From the NCBI GenBank assembly GCA_035544635.1, contig DATKDQ010000412.1, positions 1-7,418 on the forward strand: a DNA stretch of 7,418 bases, written 5' to 3'. A model generated the notes under the pieces. The model was not told the origin of the DNA, did no database searches, and saw only the letters and a list, made by a program, of their open reading frames with translations. Both the position numbers and the translations under genes were made by a program. The DNA is from DATAFT01 sp035544635. GTDB lineage: Bacteria > Acidobacteriota > Thermoanaerobaculia > Multivoradales > Multivoraceae. This document shows positions 1 through 6,139 of the stretch, in pieces. The stretch's first letter is position 1. The number at the start of each line of letters is the position of its first letter.

Positions 1-136
1 GGCGCTCGGTCCAACCGGTCGCGGCCCACGGCAGCTTGCCGAGCCCCGCGCCCGCATCGTGCGGAGGCTCGGCGCCGGCGCCCCAGGCGAGAGCGAGCGC
101 CGCGCCGATCCCGACCATCGTCGTCCGGCTTGGCAT
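1..136 (-). CDS. Secreted protein, 5' end only (runs off left edge)
   Basis: Only the first 45 codons are visible. The ATG at 136 opens a reading frame with a classical short signal peptide: MPSRTT, then a hydrophobic core (MVGIGAALALAW), then GAGA followed by EPP, so signal peptidase I cleavage after about residue 22 is likely. The visible mature part (PHDAGAGLGKLPWAATGWTER) matches no family I know. A second in-frame ATG at 118 (residue 7) would also leave an intact signal peptide. The ribosome-binding sequence before 136 is weak, only an AGG inside a short CTAGG duplication. The gene lies 76 bases downstream of the DHH-CPBP gene on the same strand, so co-transcription is possible. That the product is exported is a fair inference; its function cannot be told. 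Confidence 0.6.
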   Translation of the reverse strand, partial: MPSRTTMVGIGAALALAWGAGAEPPHDAGAGLGKLPWAATGWTER

Positions 137-212
137 GGAGACCAGCCTAGCCTAGCGGGGCCCTCTGCGCATGTCCTCAAGGCCAGGCAAACTCCTACCC
201 CCGGCCGGGCCG

Positions 213-1988
213 CTACGAGGCGAGAGCGACGGCGAGGGTTCCCGCGAGGTGGACGGCGATGCTCGCGAGGACGCTGCCGCTGCGGTCCCGAGCGAGCCCC
301 GACGCCAACCCGACCAGGAGCGCTCCGGGAACGACGAACAGCCAGCCTGCGCCGGGAACCAGCGCCGGCAGCGGCGCCCCACCGTGGCCCACGCCGAGCA
401 GCGGCGTCACCAGCGCATAGAGCGCCGCGGCGATCAGCACCGGCGTCGAAGGCACCCACCGGCTCGGCGGGTAGCTCATGCGGAAGAAGCGCGCGAGCGT
501 GCCGTGCGCGGCCCCGCGAAAGGCCACTTCGGCCGCGATCGCGGCCGCCACCGCGACCAGGGGACCGAACGTGCCGATCCCGCTCTCCGAGAGGCTCCGG
601 GTCCAGGCGCCTCCGGCGAGGCCCCCGATCGCGCCGGGGAGAAGCATCCACATCCATCGCCGTCCGCGCGGCGGCACCAGCCCGTAGAAGCGCTGCCGGC
701 TGCGGCCGGCGAGGAGGAGCGCGGCGACGCTCGACGACAGCAGGAACAACGCCCCGGCGTGGGTCGAGCGCGCCGGCAGCCGCAGCTCCGGAACGGCCAG
801 CGGCAGCCAGAGCCCGGCGAGCGCTCCGCCGAGCAGCAGCATCGCGAGGCCGACCGCGACCAGCTGCTCGACCGGCTGCCGCCTGCGCAGCGCGGTGCGC
901 AGGAGGTCGGCGATCTCACGCGGCGAGAGCTTCGATCCGGTCTTGCGCGGCGAACCGCCGATGTCGGCGGCGCCGCCCCACTTGTTGCTGGGATCCCCCG
1001 CGTGCACCGCCGGGTCGGCCAGGTTGAGGCGATCGTAGGCCGCCTCGAGCGTCGCCGGCAGGAAGCGGTCGACCAGGCGCAGCGTGTGGGCACCGCCGCC
1101 CTTGTCGAGCACGATCACCCCCAACCGCTTGCCGTACACCTTCTTGAGGTCGGTCTCGAGCTCGTAGATCCCGCGATCGGACCGGCATGCGATCGCAACC
1201 CGGTCGGCGTTGAGCGGGACGCGGGCGAGCTCCTCGACGTGGCAGAACCCGGCGAAGTAGCCGGGTGGGAAGAAGTGCCGGTCGATGGCGTAGAGCTGGC
1301 GCGCGACGAACTGCAGGAGGTCGATCTCCTCCCACACGCCTTCGCGCTTGGCGGCGCGCTCCGGCTCGTAGAGCTCCTCCAGGATCCGCGACACCGCGGC
1401 GAGCTGCTCGGCAGGGAACCCGGAGAAGTCGTCGAGCTCCGAGCCGTGCGCGTCGATAACGCCCTCGAGGCGCACCACCGGCACCGCGGCGCGCAGCACG
1501 TCGCCGCCGCGCTCGAGGTGCCCGGCGTTGAGCAGCACCCAGATCGCCAGCACGGTGTCGAGGTCGGCGTCGTTGGCGTGGATCGTCCATGGCTTCTCGC
1601 GGGTGTCGAGACCGCGCATCACGAGCGCCAGCGCCTGCTCGCAGGTGGCGAGCGTGAACGGCCGCACGCAGCCCTGATGGTGATCGAGGTTCATCACCCG
1701 CCGCTCGGTGTCGAGGAACGGCTCGCTCTGCGCGGCTCCGTCGAGAAAGATGGTGCCCTCCGGTGCCTTGCGCGCCGTTCCACCGGGAGTGGTGGTCGAG
1801 CGGCTCACCAGGACCCTGATCTCCGGCGCGTCGAGACAAGAGAGGTGGCGCTCGCCCTTCTCCTCGCGCACGCGGTAGCGATCGGGCAGGTCGGGCGACT
1901 CGGGACGTGGTGCGAGCAGGCCGCGCACGGGACGCAGCAGGCTTCGCCGTCCCGTGCCGTGAAACGCGACCGTGGTCTCGTCCTTCAT
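213..1988 (-). CDS. DHH phosphoesterase-like domain fused to a degenerate CPBP membrane domain
   Basis: This is an uninterrupted 591-aa protein with two halves. Residues 1-370 are soluble. They carry a DHH triad in NLDHHQG (D102-H103-H104), an acidic stretch HANDADLD (137-144), and GVIDAHG (176-182). A Gly-rich segment (KWGGAADIGG, 337-346) resembles the substrate-binding glycine loop of DHHA1 domains. DHH enzymes are metal-dependent hydrolases of phosphodiesters, nanoRNA or pyrophosphate. The usual N-terminal DxD motif is not obvious, so the substrate is unknown. Residues 374-591 form about six hydrophobic segments. AEVAFRG (486-492) aligns with the EExxxRG signature of CPBP (Rce1-type) intramembrane proteases, and H580 is a possible late-motif histidine. 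The first Glu of EExxxR is Ala, and the FxxxH position reads YALVT, so proteolysis is doubtful. The ATG start has AGAGG 10 bases upstream. It may be a membrane-tethered phosphoesterase. I am fairly sure of both domain types and unsure of activity. Confidence 0.8.
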   Translation of the reverse strand: MKDETTVAFHGTGRRSLLRPVRGLLAPRPESPDLPDRYRVREEKGERHLSCLDAPEIRVLVSRSTTTPGGTARKAPEGTIFLDGAAQSEPFLDTERRVMNLDHHQGCVRPFTLATCEQALALVMRGLDTREKPWTIHANDADLDTVLAIWVLLNAGHLERGGDVLRAAVPVVRLEGVIDAHGSELDDFSGFPAEQLAAVSRILEELYEPERAAKREGVWEEIDLLQFVARQLYAIDRHFFPPGYFAGFCHVEELARVPLNADRVAIACRSDRGIYELETDLKKVYGKRLGVIVLDKGGGAHTLRLVDRFLPATLEAAYDRLNLADPAVHAGDPSNKWGGAADIGGSPRKTGSKLSPREIADLLRTALRRRQPVEQLVAVGLAMLLLGGALAGLWLPLAVPELRLPARSTHAGALFLLSSSVAALLLAGRSRQRFYGLVPPRGRRWMWMLLPGAIGGLAGGAWTRSLSESGIGTFGPLVAVAAAIAAEVAFRGAAHGTLARFFRMSYPPSRWVPSTPVLIAAALYALVTPLLGVGHGGAPLPALVPGAGWLFVVPGALLVGLASGLARDRSGSVLASIAVHLAGTLAVALAS

Positions 1989-2080
1989 GGGCTCTTGGAC
2001 CTCTGCGCGGGCCGGCCTGGCGGCCTCAGCCAGCGTCGTCCGGGGCGATGGATACCAAGATCCTACCTCCGCCGGGACCG

Positions 2081-2105
2081 AAACGCCCGCCGGCCTCCGC
2101 GGGCG
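2081..2105 (-). terminator. Candidate weak Rho-independent terminator
   Basis: On the minus strand CGCCCGC (2105-2099) pairs perfectly with GCGGGCG (2090-2084) across an 8-base loop and is followed by TTT (2083-2081). It sits 43 bases past the stop of the 140-aa gene and before the DHH-CPBP gene, which is the expected place. The T run is short, and GC-rich chance hairpins are common here, so this is only a candidate. If real, it separates the two same-strand genes into different transcripts. Confidence 0.35.
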
Positions 2106-2147
2106 GCCGATTTCACGGGAGGCCGTAGAGGGAACGGCGAGCCGACG

Positions 2148-2570
2148 CTAGAACGGACCCGGAAGCCCGTCGTCGTCACGGATCTCCATCGAGCGCACGC
2201 GCGACGTGACGATGCGCTTGCCCTCGCTCGAGATCTCCATGCGCAGACCGGGTCCGATCCAGCCCTGCTTGAGCATGCTGCCGCCCAGGCTCGACCCCTC
2301 GAGCTCGGCCGGCGTCGAGTCGGGGAAGAAGGCGCCGCCCTGGACCAGGATCCGGCGGCCTCGCGGCTCGAGCACGATGATGCGGTAGAGCGAGTTCTCG
2401 GTGCGAACGACCAGAGGCGTGATGGGATCGAGCTCGGCGATCGAGAGACCGCCGACGCGCGCGACCTCGTCGACGAACCCGGTGAGCGTGGAGCCCCGTG
2501 GTACGAGCCGGCGTTCGCCCGTCGTGATCGCCTCCGACTGAAGGCGGCGAGTGCGCGAGGTGTCCGACAT
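2148..2570 (-). CDS. Conserved-looking hypothetical protein, 140 aa
   Basis: I do not recognise a named function. The frame stays open further upstream, but the Arg/Gly-rich translation before the ATG at 2570 looks non-coding and overlaps the region needed for divergent promoters, so I start at MSDTSRTRRLQ. No strong Shine-Dalgarno sequence precedes it. There is no signal peptide, membrane segment or cysteine, so it is probably cytoplasmic. Residues 1-45 look like a helical or flexible lead-in. Residues 50-130 alternate short beta-like strands and glycine turns (NSLYRIIVLEP, RRILVQGG, SSLGGSMLKQGWIGPGLRMEI, then RIVTSRVRSMEI), which suggests a small all-beta barrel. The dense Gly/aromatic pattern GWIGPGLRMEI looks like a family signature. 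The gene is divergent from the 156-aa membrane protein gene. Confidence 0.7.
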   Translation of the reverse strand: MSDTSRTRRLQSEAITTGERRLVPRGSTLTGFVDEVARVGGLSIAELDPITPLVVRTENSLYRIIVLEPRGRRILVQGGAFFPDSTPAELEGSSLGGSMLKQGWIGPGLRMEISSEGKRIVTSRVRSMEIRDDDGLPGPF

Positions 2571-2616
2571 CAGCCGACCCGCCGGAGCCCGTGCCGCTCC
2601 GAGATGGCTTCCCCCG

Positions 2617-2647
2617 AGTGTATCGTCCTCCGAGCGCGACTCGGCAA
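2617..2647 (-). promoter_or_regulatory. Weak sigma70-like promoter candidate for the 140-aa gene
   Basis: On the minus strand TTGCCG (2647-2642, 4/6 to TTGACA) and TACACT (2622-2617, 4/6 to TATAAT) are separated by 19 bases, about 40 bases upstream of the 2570 start. A short inverted repeat (CGAG/CTCG, 2631-2643) lies in the spacer. The spacing is longer than ideal, and such matches occur by chance. Confidence 0.15.
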
Positions 2648-2679
2648 GAAAATGCCGGCAACCCCGGGCGGGGCCGGGC

Positions 2680-2708
2680 TTACCAGGAAACCCAAAGTGC
2701 GGGAGAAT
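2680..2708 (+). promoter_or_regulatory. Sigma70-like promoter candidate for the 156-aa gene
   Basis: TTACCA (2680-2685, 4/6) and GAGAAT (2703-2708, 4/6) are separated by exactly 17 bases. Transcription would begin near 2715 and leave a leader of about 34 bases before the GTG at 2749. This is a locally AT-richer patch in otherwise very GC-rich DNA, which lends some weight. Confidence 0.3.
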
Positions 2709-2737
2709 GGTGTCCGACCCGCGCCGCTCGGCGCCCC

Positions 2738-2741
2738 AGGA
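2738..2741 (+). promoter_or_regulatory. Shine-Dalgarno site that fixes the GTG start at 2749
   Basis: AGGA lies 7 bases before GTG 2749. The earlier in-frame ATG at 2707 has no usable spacing (GGGAG abuts it), and its extra residues look non-coding. This site therefore argues for the GTG start. Confidence 0.5.
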
Positions 2742-2748
2742 TGCTTCC

Positions 2749-3219
2749 GTGACGCTGAACAAGGTCATCAACGTGGCGCTCCTGGCGCTCGTGATCTGGT
2801 TCGGCTACACGCAGCTCCTGCCCTGGTTCCGGTCGCTGGGGGACGGCGGAGCAGGCCGCCGCAGCTTCGGCGCAGGACAGGGCGAGGAGGCCAAATGCGT
2901 CGAGGCCGCACGCGACGCCGCGGCGGTCTTCTCCGCTGAGATGCGGCGCTTCTCGCGCCCACCCATCGACCGCGAAGCCTGGGACCGCACCTACCTGCGG
3001 ATCGAGAACCGCATCGCCCGCGCCGACGACCTCTGCTCGTGCTCGCGCCCGGCGTGCGCGAACGCCCGCAGCGCGCTGGCGACGCTGCGCGACCTCGGCG
3101 GCGACTTCTCGAGCGCGGCCCGCGGCAGCGGGAGCCCGCCGATCCACGCCGCCTCCAGCCTGTCGCGGGTCTACGACAACCTCGACGCCGCCGCCCAGCT
3201 CTCGCGCGGGGACGAGTAG
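2749..3219 (+). CDS. Single-span membrane-anchored hypothetical protein, 156 aa
   Basis: I do not recognise a named family. From the GTG start the protein begins TLNKVINVALLALVIWFGY: a two-lysine-free, nearly uncharged N-terminus and one clear transmembrane helix (about residues 6-24), with LLPWF just after it. A Gly/Arg-rich linker follows (30-45). The rest is a soluble, mostly helical domain (46-156) with four cysteines: C50 and a tight cluster LCSCSRPAC (C96, C98, C103). The cluster could hold a disulfide or a metal; neither is shown. The helical part contains SRPPIDREAWDRTYLRIENRIARAD and a C-terminal SRVYDNLDAAAQL helix. The helix is probably an uncleaved anchor with the domain in the periplasm. 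The gene ends one base from the stop codon of the convergent receptor gene. Confidence 0.75.
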   Translation: MTLNKVINVALLALVIWFGYTQLLPWFRSLGDGGAGRRSFGAGQGEEAKCVEAARDAAAVFSAEMRRFSRPPIDREAWDRTYLRIENRIARADDLCSCSRPACANARSALATLRDLGGDFSSAARGSGSPPIHAASSLSRVYDNLDAAAQLSRGDE

Positions 3220-3220
3220 C

Positions 3221-5602
3221 TTAGAAGCTCATCCTCAGGGCGAGGCTCAGGTCGCGCCCCGGCAGCGGCACGCGATCCTTGACGAACGAGGTGTGGCTGC
3301 GCACGTCCTCGTCGGTCAGGTTGCGGCCGCGCGCCACCAGGTCGTACACCTGCGCGCCGGTGAAGAAGCGGTAGCTGAAGCTGGCGTTGAGCACGGTGTA
3401 GCTCGCCGTCGGCGTCTCGTTGGGCGCCAACCGATCCTGGTCCTCGCGGTGCCGGGTCTCGACCATGGCGTGGAAGCGCTCGCCGTGGAAGTGGAGGCCG
3501 GCCCCGAAGCCCAGCGGCGGGATCCGCGGCAGCGGCTCGCCGCTTGCGCTCTGCTCCGCCCGGACGTAGTCGCCGAAGAGCTTGAGGTCGAGATGGCGGC
3601 GGCGGCTCTCGTGGAGCGAGAGCGAGGTCTGCACCTCGCCGCCGCGGAACTCGGCGTCGGTCTGCGAGTAGGCGACCACCGGGAAGCCCTCCTCCTCGTC
3701 GCCGGTGAAGCGCTGGAAGATGAAGTCGTCGAAGTCCTGGAGAAAGAGCGTGATCTCGCCGGCCACGCGTCCGACGCTGCGGCGGAACGAGAGATCGAAG
3801 CCCAGGCTCGACTCGACGTCGAGATCGGGGTCGCCGATCTCGAACGCGCTGGTCGCGACGTGGAGCCCGTTCGAGTACAGCTCCTCGACCGAGGGGAACT
3901 TCACCGACCGCGCCACCGAGAGCGCGATCGACGATCCCTCCGCCGGCAGGAACACGACGCCGAGCGACGAGCTCACGCCGTCGAAGTCGCGGTCGGGCGA
4001 GCCGGCCGCCTTCGCCTCGACGTCGCGATTGTCGAGCCGGGCGCCGAGCTGGAGCTTCCATCGGTCCCAGGCGAGCTCCTCCAGCGCGAAGATCGCCCAG
4101 TCCTGCGAGTCGGTGGGCGGGATGAACGCCTCCTCCCCCACCGCCTCGAGCTCGCGGTCGCTCACCTGCAGCCCGATGGCGCCGCTCCAGATCCCCCTCC
4201 TGCTCTGGATCAGCTCCAGCCGCCCCTCGAGGTAGTCGTTGGCGAAGACGGTGCCGACCTCGGCGCCCTCGAGCTCCTCGTGCTCGTAGTCGGTGACGCC
4301 GGCGCGCACCCGCAGCCCGGCGAAGGGTCCGAACGCCTGCGTCGTCTCGCCGTGCAGATCGACCCGCCGGCGCTTCATGTCGATCCTCACCTCTTCCTCC
4401 TCCTCGTCCTCCTCTCCTTCGTGCTCCTCGCCTTCCTCGTGGTGCCCGCCGGGGAGCCCGTACTCGCTGTCGAAGCCCGACACCGACAGGCCGACGTAGC
4501 CGGTGTTGCCGAGGAACAGCGTGCCCCCCAGGCTCGCGCCCCGGTTCTCGACGTCGCTAGTGGGCAGCACTCCGAATGCCTCGCCGTGCTCCTCCTCGGC
4601 GGCGCCTGCCTCAGCGAACCCCGGAATCTCGTAGTCCTTCGCCTTGCGATAGAAGCCACCCGCCCGCCACGCCAGGCGGCCACCCCCTCCTTCGAGGCTC
4701 GCCGCTGCGTTGCGGTCGTCGGCGACCGAGCCGCCGCCGAGCTCGACCGTGCCGCTGAGAGGGCCTGCGCTCCGATAGCTCGGGATGCGCCCGTCCTCGA
4801 CGTTGACCACACCGCCGATCGCGCTCGATCCATAGAGCAGGGTCGCGGGCCCGCGGATGACCTCGATGCGCTCGGCCGACAGCGGGTCGATCGTCACCGC
4901 GTGGTCGTGGCTGGTGTCCGAGACGTCGCCGGCGCCGACGCCGCCCTGGAGCATTCGCACGCGATCGCCGTCCATCCCGCGAATGACCGGACGGCTGGCG
5001 CCGGCCGCGAAGTGGCTCGAGCTGATGCCGGGCATATCGGCCAGCGTCTCGCCCAGCGTGGCCTGGCGGCGCAGCAGCAGCTCCTCTCCGGTCATTACGC
5101 TGATCGGCGCCGCGACCTCGAGCCGGCTGCGCACCTCGGGGCTGGCGGTGACGACCACCTCCTCGTGGTGGGTCACGACGTTGAGCTGCATCTCGATCGC
5201 GGCCTCCTCGCCCGGGGCCACCGTGACCCGGACGGACCCGTTGCCCTGGATCGGGCTTTCGACCTGGAGCAGGTAGGTGCCCGGCGGGACGCCGGTGAAC
5301 TCGAACGTCCCGTCGTCGCTCACCGAGGTGCGGCGCCGGAGCTGGACCAGCGTGGCCTCCGCGCCCCGCGCGGGCTCGCCGTTCGAGCCCTCGACCCGGC
5401 CACGTATCGTGCCCGGCTCCTGGGCCCGCGCCGGCGAGGCGCCGGGCAGCGCGACGGCCGCGACAGCGAGGACCGCGCAGACAGCGCGCCGCGCCGCGCG
5501 ACTCCAGGGTGAAGCCCGGCGACGAGGCGCCGGAGCTCGGGTCGGCCGAATCGCCACAGCCGAACATCCTGCACCGGTGAATGGGAATCGGAAACGCGAC
5601 AT
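3221..5602 (-). CDS. znuD: ZnuD-like TonB-dependent outer-membrane receptor (probable zinc uptake)
   Basis: This 793-aa receptor would carry a metal or metal complex across the outer membrane using TonB/ExbBD energy. In order it has: a long Arg-rich N-region and signal peptide ending ASPARA (cleavage about 60); a carboxypeptidase-regulatory-like beta domain (65-140, with GTFEFTGVPPGTYLLQVE); a TonB-box-like EEVVVTA (147-153); a plug (about 155-270, with VIRGMDGDRV and IEVIRGPATLLYGSSAIGGVVN); and a beta-barrel ending LSLALRMSF with the usual terminal Phe. ZnuD-type features are SHDHAVTIDPLSAERIEV in the plug, NVEDGRIP, and YGLPGGHHEE opening an acidic, His-containing external loop (387-404). 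The start is ATG 5602 with AGAGGAG 6 bases upstream; GTG 5557 is an alternative. The family call is firm. Zinc as substrate is inferred from ZnuD resemblance, and nickel or copper is not excluded. Confidence 0.9.
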   Translation of the reverse strand: MSRFRFPFTGAGCSAVAIRPTRAPAPRRRASPWSRAARRAVCAVLAVAAVALPGASPARAQEPGTIRGRVEGSNGEPARGAEATLVQLRRRTSVSDDGTFEFTGVPPGTYLLQVESPIQGNGSVRVTVAPGEEAAIEMQLNVVTHHEEVVVTASPEVRSRLEVAAPISVMTGEELLLRRQATLGETLADMPGISSSHFAAGASRPVIRGMDGDRVRMLQGGVGAGDVSDTSHDHAVTIDPLSAERIEVIRGPATLLYGSSAIGGVVNVEDGRIPSYRSAGPLSGTVELGGGSVADDRNAAASLEGGGGRLAWRAGGFYRKAKDYEIPGFAEAGAAEEEHGEAFGVLPTSDVENRGASLGGTLFLGNTGYVGLSVSGFDSEYGLPGGHHEEGEEHEGEEDEEEEEVRIDMKRRRVDLHGETTQAFGPFAGLRVRAGVTDYEHEELEGAEVGTVFANDYLEGRLELIQSRRGIWSGAIGLQVSDRELEAVGEEAFIPPTDSQDWAIFALEELAWDRWKLQLGARLDNRDVEAKAAGSPDRDFDGVSSSLGVVFLPAEGSSIALSVARSVKFPSVEELYSNGLHVATSAFEIGDPDLDVESSLGFDLSFRRSVGRVAGEITLFLQDFDDFIFQRFTGDEEEGFPVVAYSQTDAEFRGGEVQTSLSLHESRRRHLDLKLFGDYVRAEQSASGEPLPRIPPLGFGAGLHFHGERFHAMVETRHREDQDRLAPNETPTASYTVLNASFSYRFFTGAQVYDLVARGRNLTDEDVRSHTSFVKDRVPLPGRDLSLALRMSF
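4391..4444 (-). other. His/Glu-rich metal-capture loop of the receptor
   Basis: This encodes residues 387-404 of the receptor: three His (387, 388, 394), twelve Glu and one Asp in 18 residues. In ZnuD proteins a surface loop of this kind is thought to gather zinc. The DNA is a low-complexity GAG/GAA tract, so it is also prone to length change by slippage. Confidence 0.7.
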
Positions 5603-5608
5603 GGACGA

Positions 5609-5615
5609 CTCCTCT
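5609..5615 (-). promoter_or_regulatory. Strong Shine-Dalgarno site of the receptor gene
   Basis: AGAGGAG on the minus strand ends 6 bases before ATG 5602. It is the best ribosome-binding match in the window. It decides for the 5602 start over GTG 5557, which has only AGGA at 9 bases. Confidence 0.65.
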
Positions 5616-5677
5616 CGAGGCGGGTCTCCCTCCCGGCAGGCGGCACGGTCTGCGCCGCGCTTCCGGGAAGCCGAGTG

Positions 5678-5698
5678 CGCGTGGCGGCTCGCCACGCG
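5678..5698 (-). promoter_or_regulatory. Perfect 9-bp stem-loop between the two metal-unit genes
   Basis: CGCGTGGCG and CGCCACGCG (5678-5686 and 5690-5698) pair fully across a 3-base loop. The hairpin lies 31 bases after the stop of the small exported-protein gene and about 75 bases before the receptor start. No T run follows on the minus strand, so it is not a classical terminator. It could be a processing or stability hairpin that sets the ratio of the two products, an attenuator, or an operator palindrome. Confidence 0.45.
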
Positions 5699-5729
5699 AT
5701 CGAAGGACGCTCGGGACGCGGAGACGGAC

Positions 5730-6101
5730 CTAGAGGAGCGGCGGCCCGCGCGGGCGGCCGGGATCGCCGGCGCGCCCGATCGGAGCGGCCGCCGACGCGG
5801 TGGCGAACGTCGCGGCGGGTGAGTCGACGCTTTCGAGCGACGCGAGACCGGGGCGGGTGGCCGGGGTCTTGTCGCGCAGCAGGCAGACCTGGCAGCGCGG
5901 AGCGCGCTCGACGTCCACGCGCTCCATGTGGAGCGGCGCTCCGGGATGGCTGGCGGCGCTGCGCACCAGCTCGCGCTCGCTCGCGTCCCAGTGTCCGGAC
6001 GCCGGCTCGCCGGTGTGGAAGTGGAAGCTCGAGGCGGCGAGGAGCGTCGCGGCGAGGGCGACTCGCAGGAGGCGGAGCGCAATGCCGGGGTCGGGCCGCA
6101 C
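5730..6101 (-). CDS. Small exported His/Cys protein beside the ZnuD-like receptor
   Basis: This 123-aa protein starts at GTG 6101. It opens with a signal peptide (IALRLLRVALAATLLAASS, about residues 7-25) and then a possible metal-binding stretch: FHFH (H27, H29), H37, H52, H58 and CQVC (C70, C73). The last 45 residues are low-complexity Ala/Pro/Gly and end RPRGPPLL. The layout of signal peptide, scattered His and a CxxC near the middle resembles the DUF2946-type small proteins often found next to TonB receptors for zinc or copper; this is resemblance, not a confirmed match. A periplasmic metal-binding or accessory role is inferred from the residues and from the receptor gene 127 bases downstream on the same strand. 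AGGA lies 7 bases before the GTG but overlaps the likely -10 box. A longer frame starting at TTG 6082 and reading through into the receptor overlaps this gene and looks non-coding. Confidence 0.65.
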   Translation of the reverse strand: MRPDPGIALRLLRVALAATLLAASSFHFHTGEPASGHWDASERELVRSAASHPGAPLHMERVDVERAPRCQVCLLRDKTPATRPGLASLESVDSPAATFATASAAAPIGRAGDPGRPRGPPLL

Positions 6102-6107
6102 GCGGGG

Positions 6108-6137
6108 ATCCTAGAACCCGCCGCGAGGAAGAGTCAA
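6108..6137 (-). promoter_or_regulatory. Promoter candidate of the metal unit, predicted start on the GTG codon
   Basis: On the minus strand TTGACT (6137-6132, 5/6 to TTGACA) and TAGGAT (6113-6108, 4/6 to TATAAT) stand 18 bases apart. Counting seven bases on from the -10 box puts the transcription start at 6101, the first base of the GTG start codon. The message would then be leaderless. It is the best -35 match I found in the window. Confidence 0.45.
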
Positions 6138-6139
6138 AC

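Noticed and set aside
145..156. Short AGCCT tandem duplication near the left secreted-protein start
   Set aside because: Only about two 5-base units; not more than chance.
198..209. CCCGGCCGGG palindrome after the DHH-CPBP stop, as a terminator
   Set aside because: It has no loop and no T run, so it cannot act as an intrinsic terminator.
2571..2771. Longer version of the 140-aa protein, starting at 2771
   Set aside because: The extra 67 residues look non-coding and would overlap the promoter and start of the divergent gene.
171..2939. Very long plus-strand open frame opposite the DHH-CPBP gene
   Set aside because: Its translation is Arg/Glu/His-rich with no domains, and it lies antisense to a gene with clear motifs. 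Open antisense frames are expected at this GC content.
4381..4444. CTC/CTT-rich tract as a CRISPR or microsatellite element
   Set aside because: It is in frame and encodes the acidic loop of the receptor; there is no repeat-spacer structure.
3293..5512. Long plus-strand open frame (739 codons) opposite the receptor gene
   Set aside because: It is antisense to the well-supported receptor, and its composition is that of a mirrored high-GC frame with no recognisable fold.
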